The notes below the pieces were generated by a model. It ran no database searches. It saw only the letters and a program-made list of their open reading frames with translations, and was not told where the DNA came from. Positions 46,704 to 51,401 of a DNA stretch of 52,913 nucleotides are shown piece by piece. Numbering within the stretch: position 1 is the first letter of the stretch; every line of letters begins with the position of its first letter. Source of the stretch: a virus. The stretch is taken from IMG/VR virus record IMGVR_UViG_3300044729_002905, positions 1 to 52,913 of that record; one strand, 5' to 3'. The translations under genes were made by a program, and so were the position numbers.

Positions 46704-46774
46704 TCGGTAGCCGCTGCGCACTTAAAATGCGTTGACCATTGGTCGTGTCGGTTCAAGTCCGACCATCCCTACCA
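46689..46774 (+). tRNA. tRNA-Leu (anticodon UAA)
   Basis: An 86-nt class II tRNA. Acceptor GGGGATG/CATCCCT (one terminal G-U), anticodon stem GCGCA/TGCGT with loop CTTAAAA giving anticodon TAA, long variable arm GACC/GGTC, T arm GTCGG-TTCAAGT-CCGAC, discriminator A and an encoded CCA at 46772-46774. There is no intron. It should be functional and would help read UUA codons, frequent in the AT-rich genes. Confidence 0.95.
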
Positions 46775-46794
46775 ATCCATTTGCAATTAAAACT

Positions 46795-47289
46795 ATGCAA
46801 CCTATTGTTACTTACACTAAGCCACAACAAGTATCTGTATTTAAAACAGATAACTATTTTCACATTTCTGTTACTGATGACAACGGAATTGAACAATCAA
46901 TTAAGTTGCCAACCAGTACAACTAAAGTAATTAAAACAGTACAACAAACTCCTGTTGTAATTGAACCAGAAGCTGTTAAACCTTCTATTGTTCGTATTGA
47001 TCGTACAGAAGATGGTCGTCAAATCGAACAACGAATTGAACCAAAAATTGTAAAACTTCCTAGAGAAGAACCTAAAAAATATAAAAAACAAAACCAAAAT
47101 TCAAAACCATTTACATCTAAACTTACACGATCACAAGTAATGGAAATTAAAACAATGCTTTATGATCCAAAGTTTATGGCTACTTATCCATCTTGTTATC
47201 AAGCTTATAAAGAAATCGCTAGTATTTATGGTGTTACTTATATGTGTATTCAGTTTATTCACAAAGGAGTTACCTGGAAAAATGTTTGA
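46795..47289 (+). CDS. Basic protein with C-terminal homing-type HTH (164 aa)
   Basis: Start ATG 46795 (MQPIVTYTKPQQVSVFKTDN); an upstream frame runs through the tRNA and is rejected. N-terminal half is beta-like; the middle is Lys/Asn-rich linker. The C-terminus, TRSQVMEIKTMLYDPKFMAT followed by EIASIYGVTYMCIQFIHKGV and TWKNV, is an HTH closely like those at 48031 and 49726 and at the end of the intron HNH nuclease. A regulatory or nuclease-derived protein is likely. AT-rich. Confidence 0.6.
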   Translation: MQPIVTYTKPQQVSVFKTDNYFHISVTDDNGIEQSIKLPTSTTKVIKTVQQTPVVIEPEAVKPSIVRIDRTEDGRQIEQRIEPKIVKLPREEPKKYKKQNQNSKPFTSKLTRSQVMEIKTMLYDPKFMATYPSCYQAYKEIASIYGVTYMCIQFIHKGVTWKNV

Positions 47290-47292
47290 TTA

Positions 47293-47322
47293 CCTGGGCA
47301 TCTACATAGTGTAAGTCCCAGG
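47293..47322 (+). ncRNA. CTGGG/CCCAG structured RNA element, copy 4 (short)
   Basis: Outer stem CCTGGG/CCCAGG; inner part shortened to CTA/TAG but still flanked by CA-T and TG, with TAAGT unpaired. Starts four bases after a stop codon. The shortened apex with conserved base defines the essential core. Confidence 0.65.
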
Positions 47323-47351
47323 TTTATTAATCCCTTTACTTAATTCACACC

Positions 47352-47708
47352 ATGCTTTCCTACTTCAAACATCTCATCCCTCAGCCCCATGGTTACATGG
47401 ATGAGGACAAACGTTACAACTTGGGCTTAACCTGGACTGATGTAGATGGTCTTACTGACTGTCATAATCTTGAGTTCAGGTACGTACGCAATTCAGAACG
47501 TCTTGCGCTCCAAGGGCAGCCAATGCCTGATGGTAGCTGGCAATACGTAGAAGCCAACGGTACTGTTCATACTATTACTCCTGAACGCGCCAAAGCATTC
47601 ATGGATAAAACACATGAACACGCTACTATTATGTGCGCAATGCTAGATAAAATGCGTGAAGCTGGCATGATGGATAACATTATTGACACCAGTGCTCAAG
47701 CTGCTTAA
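47352..47708 (+). CDS. Hypothetical early protein (118 aa)
   Basis: MLSYFKHLIPQPHGYMDEDK starts a protein with a strand-rich first half (LTWTDVDGLTDCHNLEFRYV) and a Met-rich helical end (ATIMCAMLDKMREAGMMDNI). No family recognised. Followed by an intrinsic terminator. Confidence 0.6.
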   Translation: MLSYFKHLIPQPHGYMDEDKRYNLGLTWTDVDGLTDCHNLEFRYVRNSERLALQGQPMPDGSWQYVEANGTVHTITPERAKAFMDKTHEHATIMCAMLDKMREAGMMDNIIDTSAQAA

Positions 47709-47731
47709 GCTACTGACGAAACACAACTCAG

Positions 47732-47759
47732 CCCCCGTGCAAACGGGGGTATTTCTTTT
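47732..47759 (+). terminator. Rho-independent terminator
   Basis: CCCCCGT and ACGGGGG form a 7-bp stem with a GCAA tetraloop, followed by TATTTCTTTT. The next gene starts at the base after it, so its message must begin by read-through or have no leader. Confidence 0.85.
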
Positions 47760-48050
47760 ATGCAACCAGAAGAACTGCAACAACTCATTCAACAAATCAA
47801 TGACAACATTCCTGATCACACATGGGATCTGGTAAAAGATGCAGCTATTGCACAGATTGTAGATCTAATGGATCTCAATACTTTGCTTAAGCTTGCAGAG
47901 TTGTCACTGTCTGAGTACTATCACGAACACAAAGATGAGATCATTCAAGATCTTGTTTCATTTGTTGGTATTGACACAACAGTACACACATTAGATTCAC
48001 TTCAACTTGACAAAGTTCTTGTAACTACCAATGAAATGTCTGAAGTGTGA
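47760..48050 (+). CDS. Small acidic helical protein (96 aa)
   Basis: MQPEELQQLIQQINDNIPDH opens an entirely helical acidic protein (LNTLLKLAELSLSEYYHEHK). Start is immediately after the terminator's T-rich tail, so there is no room for a normal leader. No family recognised. Its end overlaps the next gene by 20 nt. Confidence 0.6.
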   Translation: MQPEELQQLIQQINDNIPDHTWDLVKDAAIAQIVDLMDLNTLLKLAELSLSEYYHEHKDEIIQDLVSFVGIDTTVHTLDSLQLDKVLVTTNEMSEV

Positions 48051-48369
48051 TAGTAAAAACACTCGTGTTACTTGCACTGTTCATTCAGAAACAAACACTA
48101 AACGGTATTGCCGATGTCTTGATTGCAATCAAAAGTTTCAAACTATTGAGCGTTACGTCAAGTACCACCGGGGTCCCAAACGTGGTGGTAAACTAGCTGA
48201 CACACAAGGAATCAAAAATGGTAATGCAGTTTTAACTGAACAAAACATTTTAGATATCCGTAAATTAAAAGCAGAAGGCAAATCAAACTTTGCAATCTCT
48301 GTAATTTATGGAATCAACCGTGGTCATGTATCACGAATTGTCAACCACAAAGTCTGGGCTCATGTCTAA
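48031..48369 (+). CDS. Zinc-ribbon plus helix-turn-helix protein A
   Basis: A 112-residue protein. MKCLKCDSKNTRVTCT and RYCRCLDCNQKFQTIERYVK form a four-Cys zinc ribbon like that of NrdR. Residues ~70-112 (QNILDIRKLKAEGKSNFAIS, then VIYGINRGHVSRIVNHKVWA) form an HTH. No ATP-cone is present, so it is not NrdR. Paralogue of 49726-50073. Probably a transcription regulator or a derivative of homing-nuclease DNA-binding modules. Confidence 0.7.
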   Translation: MKCLKCDSKNTRVTCTVHSETNTKRYCRCLDCNQKFQTIERYVKYHRGPKRGGKLADTQGIKNGNAVLTEQNILDIRKLKAEGKSNFAISVIYGINRGHVSRIVNHKVWAHV

Positions 48370-48661
48370 ACACATCAAGATTATTCGATTCAAAGTTGGT
48401 GATCGCGTTGCTGAAAAACCAAAAGACAATTACATTCCAACTATCAGGCCAGAAAAAACAACTGTTGTATTGCGTAATTCAACCCAACGTATTGGTGTTG
48501 TAACCAATGTATTTGAAAAGAAAGATGCACGCAAACACACCTACACTTACTACGATGTAGCTTGGGATAACGGCAGGTCATCAACACATGCACAGTTCCG
48601 TTTGTGCCACGAACATGAACTAGCTGGTGTGCTCCAGGATTACCGCAATGCTATTGAGTAA
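48362..48661 (+). CDS. Hypothetical SH3-like protein (99 aa)
   Basis: Start ATG 48362, overlapping the previous gene by eight bases. FKVGDRVAEKPKDN, then TQRIGVVTNVFEKKDARKHT and YYDVAWDNGRSSTHAQFRLC give the strand order of a small SH3/KOW-like barrel. Likely nucleic-acid or protein binding. No family confirmed. Confidence 0.6.
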   Translation: MSKHIKIIRFKVGDRVAEKPKDNYIPTIRPEKTTVVLRNSTQRIGVVTNVFEKKDARKHTYTYYDVAWDNGRSSTHAQFRLCHEHELAGVLQDYRNAIE

Positions 48662-48691
48662 CTTAATTACACACACAAGAGGAAACAACTA

Positions 48692-49060
48692 ATGACTAAC
48701 CAACAACACCCCATCACCCCGCCACCGGATCTGGTAGAGCAGTGGCTAAAAGAGTTTTACGGCGCGAAGCTTGAATACGTAGCTGAGGCTTCCATTCATC
48801 TTGCCGCCCGCGCTGCCCAATGGGGCGGAGACAAGGAGCTAAAAGCGTGCTGTGAGTGGTTACACGATACTTGTGTTGAAGATCCTGAAGATATAGTTCC
48901 AGAACTCCGCGCCGCCCGCCGCCCCAAGCCGCTGAGCTTGAAGGAGCAGGCGCTGGAGACGCTACAGCGGATTCGCAAGGATGGATACCCTTGCAATTTT
49001 CAAGAAGACTCTGATTGGGACACCATCCGCCGCGCACTGGAGGCCTTGCTCGATGACTGA
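48692..49060 (+). CDS. Picocyanobacteria-like protein, GC-rich (122 aa)
   Basis: MTNQQHPITPPPDLVEQWLK opens it; HLAARAAQWGGDKELKACCE and LKEQALETLQRIRKDG are strings I associate with small proteins of Synechococcus/Cyanobium genomes and their phages. GC content is visibly higher than in flanking early genes, suggesting recent host origin. Good leader AAGAGGAAAC before the ATG. Function unknown. Confidence 0.65.
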   Translation: MTNQQHPITPPPDLVEQWLKEFYGAKLEYVAEASIHLAARAAQWGGDKELKACCEWLHDTCVEDPEDIVPELRAARRPKPLSLKEQALETLQRIRKDGYPCNFQEDSDWDTIRRALEALLDD

Positions 49061-49301
49061 CCTCTCCCCCGCCGCGCAGGCAATTTTCACTGCTCAGGCC
49101 AAACAACGATGCTTGAACGAATGGGATCACGTCAATGATCCTCCGTGCCACCCAAGTGACAACGACTGGAACGGATGTTATCAATGCGTTGATCGCCGTG
49201 GACTTGCTGCCGCCTTGCGAGCTGTTGTACAAGAACTTAAGTATTTTGGTATCACTGAGAAAAACATTCTCGCCATCGCCGCCGAGCTTGAAACCCAGTA
49301 A
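49053..49301 (+). CDS. Picocyanobacteria-like protein, partner of previous (82 aa)
   Basis: Start ATG 49053 overlapping the previous stop by eight bases; an upstream in-frame start at 48981 lies in the preceding gene and is rejected. MTDLSPAAQAIFTAQAKQRC, then RRGLAAALRAVVQELKYFGI. Four Cys. The same pair order is what one would expect of a transferred host cassette. Confidence 0.6.
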   Translation: MTDLSPAAQAIFTAQAKQRCLNEWDHVNDPPCHPSDNDWNGCYQCVDRRGLAAALRAVVQELKYFGITEKNILAIAAELETQ

Positions 49302-49315
49302 CCAACATCCCTTCT

Positions 49316-49474
49316 ATGTCTGCTCAACCACGGATCTTTACAGTTGACGAACTTGATGAGTTTTGCCTTTGGTGGTGGGGCTCAGACAATGACGAGCGTA
49401 CAGTCACTGATGTAATCGAAAGCGGAAGCATGACTGCGTTTGCTGAAGCTTGTATTGCCCGCTGGGGTAAGTAG
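49316..49474 (+). CDS. Small Trp-rich protein (52 aa)
   Basis: From ATG 49316 to TAG 49472-49474: MSAQPRIFTVDELDEFCLWW, then WGSDNDERTVTDVIESGSMT and a short helix. Two Cys. Composition like its GC-richer neighbours. No family recognised. Confidence 0.55.
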   Translation: MSAQPRIFTVDELDEFCLWWWGSDNDERTVTDVIESGSMTAFAEACIARWGK

Positions 49475-49481
49475 TCCGATC

Positions 49482-49502
49482 AACTTATGAAACTATCTTG
49501 TC
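49482..49502 (+). repeat. Duplicated gene-start fragment (copy of 49721-49741)
   Basis: AACTTATGAAACTATCTTGT plus C occurs here and again at 49721, where it is the start of the zinc-ribbon gene (MKLSC). Here the frame stops after seven codons (MKLSCLM). It is either a relic of a duplicated gene or a leader peptide ahead of 49513. Confidence 0.7.
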
Positions 49503-49512
49503 TCATGTAACT

Positions 49513-49713
49513 ATGACTGATCACAAACAACTGATAACTGAAATCAAAGTCATTCAAGATCTTGAAGCCATGTTAGATCAAGCTATACAAGCTGCCGAGA
49601 CTCTCCATGATTGCTGGATTGAACGTACTGGCCTCAAGATCGAAGATGACCCCTATGTAGAAGATGCTTGTTCCACAATTCTTTCTATCCGCGCTGAGCG
49701 TTTAGCTAATTAG
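49513..49713 (+). CDS. Small helical acidic protein (66 aa)
   Basis: MTDHKQLITEIKVIQDLEAM begins an all-helical protein with QAIQAAETLHDCWIERTGLK. It follows the truncated MKLSC leader by ten bases. No family recognised. Confidence 0.6.
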   Translation: MTDHKQLITEIKVIQDLEAMLDQAIQAAETLHDCWIERTGLKIEDDPYVEDACSTILSIRAERLAN

Positions 49714-49725
49714 TTTGATTAACTT

Positions 49726-50073
49726 ATGAAACTATCTTGTCCTAAGTGCCAAGCAAAAGCACGTGTTCGATCTGCGGAACACACACCAACTGAAATACAT
49801 CGTTGGTTTACTTGTACTAACTGTAAATTTAAATTTAGAACTGTTGAAAGATATTATCTTGTTAAACCAATTTTGATTAACAAACCTAAGTTAACCACAC
49901 AAAAATTACAAGGTAGTAGTAATCATGCTGCTGTATTACAAGAACAAGATGTTGTTCGATTAAGAACAATGGCTAAACAAGGAACTACATCTAAAGAGCT
50001 TGCTAAAGTATTCGGTATGTCTCAATCACATGTAAATCGCATACTTAGATATCAAGCTTGGAAACATGTGTAA
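49726..50073 (+). CDS. Zinc-ribbon plus helix-turn-helix protein B
   Basis: A 115-residue paralogue of 48031-48369. MKLSCPKCQAKARVR and WFTCTNCKFKFRTVERYY are the zinc ribbon. VVRLRTMAKQGTTSKELAKV and FGMSQSHVNRILRYQAWKHV are the HTH. Identity to protein A is moderate, but domain order and the end (W-[AK]-H-V) agree. A-rich codon use suggests older or different transfer than the GC-rich cassette before it. Confidence 0.7.
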   Translation: MKLSCPKCQAKARVRSAEHTPTEIHRWFTCTNCKFKFRTVERYYLVKPILINKPKLTTQKLQGSSNHAAVLQEQDVVRLRTMAKQGTTSKELAKVFGMSQSHVNRILRYQAWKHV

Positions 50074-50190
50074 TTAAACAACACACTCTTTATTGTTCTT
50101 GAGATCAGCAACAGATTTGTTTTGTTCTTTGACCCAGCGGTTAAGCTGTTCTTTTTTAACAGCAAAGTAAATTAATTTTGCAGGGCTCAT
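50074..50190 (-). CDS. Small gene on the opposite strand in the early block (38 aa)
   Basis: From ATG 50190 to TAA 50074-50076, which abuts the zinc-ribbon gene's stop. MSPAKLIYFAVKKEQLNRWV, then KEQNKSVADLKNNKECVV: basic, helical, natural composition. It is the only minus-strand candidate among the early genes. A 16-bp palindrome lies six bases upstream of its start. No ribosome-binding site is seen. Confidence 0.45.
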   Translation of the reverse strand: MSPAKLIYFAVKKEQLNRWVKEQNKSVADLKNNKECVV

Positions 50191-50195
50191 GGATC

Positions 50196-50211
50196 TGTAG
50201 TAATTACTACA
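50196..50211. promoter_or_regulatory. 16-bp perfect palindrome (possible operator)
   Basis: TGTAGTAATTACTACA reads the same on both strands. It sits between the minus-strand small gene and the plus-strand GP88 gene, where a dimeric HTH protein could repress both. One candidate binder is encoded immediately to the left (49726-50073). Confidence 0.5.
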
Positions 50212-50269
50212 AAATTGTATTTGATTTTTTGTTATGCGGTAGTTTGCTGCGTAACAAAACTTAGTTGAC

Positions 50270-50298
50270 TTGTCCTAGGCATGACATTAAACTGCTCA
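50270..50298 (+). ncRNA. H-type pseudoknot, copy 3
   Basis: Stem 1 is TGTC/GACA, with a C-G pair of the other copies replaced by T-A (compensatory). Stem 2 is TAGGCA/TGCTCA with one mismatch and one wobble. Loop TAAAC is kept. The internal ATG (50281) opens MTLNCS in frame with the GP88 gene. Confidence 0.6.
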
Positions 50299-50319
50299 TT
50301 CACTCAACTCAACACAACT

Positions 50320-51090
50320 ATGAATTTGCTTAACTTTTCTACGGGTAATGCCAAGCTTGGCAAACGGTTAATCTTTAGTTTGCCAGCAGGTTATTCTTGT
50401 CCGCATGCTGGTGTGTGCAAAACAATGGCTGATCGCACCACAGGAAAGATTACTGATCTGCCACAAGAGAACGGGCCAAGCTGGCAAGACTATCGTTGCT
50501 TTGCTGCAATGGCAGAAACCAGACCAGGCGTACGTGAATCACGCTGGAGCAACTGGGATCGAATCAAAGAAGTAATGTATTCTGTTGATCGACCAGAAGA
50601 AAAACTTGTACTGTTAACTCAACTTATTCATGACTCTGTTCAAGCTGCACAACCTGTACGTGAACCTTGCGATCTTGTACGTGTGCACGAGAGTGGTGAT
50701 TTTTATACTGAGTTGTATTTCCGTGCATGGCTCCAAGTTGCTAGGCAAAATCCTGATCTTAAGTTTTATGCCTACACAAAATCTTTGGGTATGTGGTATG
50801 AGTCACGTCATGTAATTCCAGATAACTTTTATTTGACTGCATCAGTTGGCGGTACGCTTGACTATCTGTTGCCTAAGTATCCAGAAGTTTTTTATCGTGT
50901 TGCTTATGTTGTTTACACAGAAAAACAAGCTGAGCAAATGGGACTTGAAATTGATCATGATGATAGTCATTGCTTTGGCCCCAGCTCTTTTGCTTTGCTT
51001 GTACACAATGTTCAACGTGCTGGCTCCGAAGCATCCAAAGCATTGGCTGCTCGACGTAAGAACGGCCAATGGACTGGTTACAAAAAATAA
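50320..51090 (+). CDS. GP88 family phage protein (256 aa)
   Basis: MNLLNFSTGNAKLGKRLIFS, LPAGYSCPHAGVCKTMADRT, RCFAAMAETRPGVRESR, then VRVHESGDFYTELYFRAWLQ and KFYAYTKSLGM. This is the order of the mycobacteriophage Gene product 88 family (N-x-K, slPAG-x-x-CPxAxxC, RCyA, VRxHxSGDFy, YTKS). Cys and His positions suggest a metal site. Biochemical role unknown. ATG 50320 is preferred; an in-frame ATG lies in the upstream pseudoknot at 50281. Confidence 0.75.
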   Translation: MNLLNFSTGNAKLGKRLIFSLPAGYSCPHAGVCKTMADRTTGKITDLPQENGPSWQDYRCFAAMAETRPGVRESRWSNWDRIKEVMYSVDRPEEKLVLLTQLIHDSVQAAQPVREPCDLVRVHESGDFYTELYFRAWLQVARQNPDLKFYAYTKSLGMWYESRHVIPDNFYLTASVGGTLDYLLPKYPEVFYRVAYVVYTEKQAEQMGLEIDHDDSHCFGPSSFALLVHNVQRAGSEASKALAARRKNGQWTGYKK

Positions 51091-51116
51091 AATATTCATT
51101 GGCTGACATAGTTGCA

Positions 51117-51167
51117 TTCCAGAAGAAGGACAGTATTATTTAACTGTTCTTTCTTCTGGAACTTTTT
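51117..51167 (+). terminator. Strong hairpin terminator after GP88 gene
   Basis: TTCCAGAAGAA and GGACAGT pair with ACTGTTC and TTCTTCTGGAA in an 18-bp-class stem with a short AT loop, followed by CTTTTT. It lies 26 nt after the GP88 stop. Confidence 0.85.
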
Positions 51168-51401
51168 GTGTCTTACGTTATTGCAACATGTAAAGATGGT
51201 GTTAACTATTGCGTTCGAGCAGATCTAAACAAGAACAAGTTCGTCTTGATTCCTGTAGAATCTGATTCGGATCTGTCAAAAGTATTTTGCCATCCGTATC
51301 GCGTTGGTGCAGCACAGATCTTGCAATGGATTCTTGAACATGACTCAGATCTCGCCAGTCAAAACCTTGAAGTTTCCGCTGAAGGCAAGTTCAGAGACTG
51401 A
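51168..51401 (+). CDS. Small protein upstream of DNA polymerase, GTG start (77 aa)
   Basis: The frame begins at GTG 51168 immediately after the terminator's T-run (MSYVIATCKDGVNYCVRADL), so its mRNA would be nearly leaderless or come from read-through. LSKVFCHPYRVGAAQILQWI is amphipathic. Its 3' end overlaps the polymerase start by 62 nt. No family recognised. Confidence 0.55.
   Translation: MSYVIATCKDGVNYCVRADLNKNKFVLIPVESDSDLSKVFCHPYRVGAAQILQWILEHDSDLASQNLEVSAEGKFRD

Noticed and set aside
46732-47289. Start within the tRNA for the basic HTH protein
   Set aside because: The extra residues are translated tRNA; ATG 46795 lies just after it.
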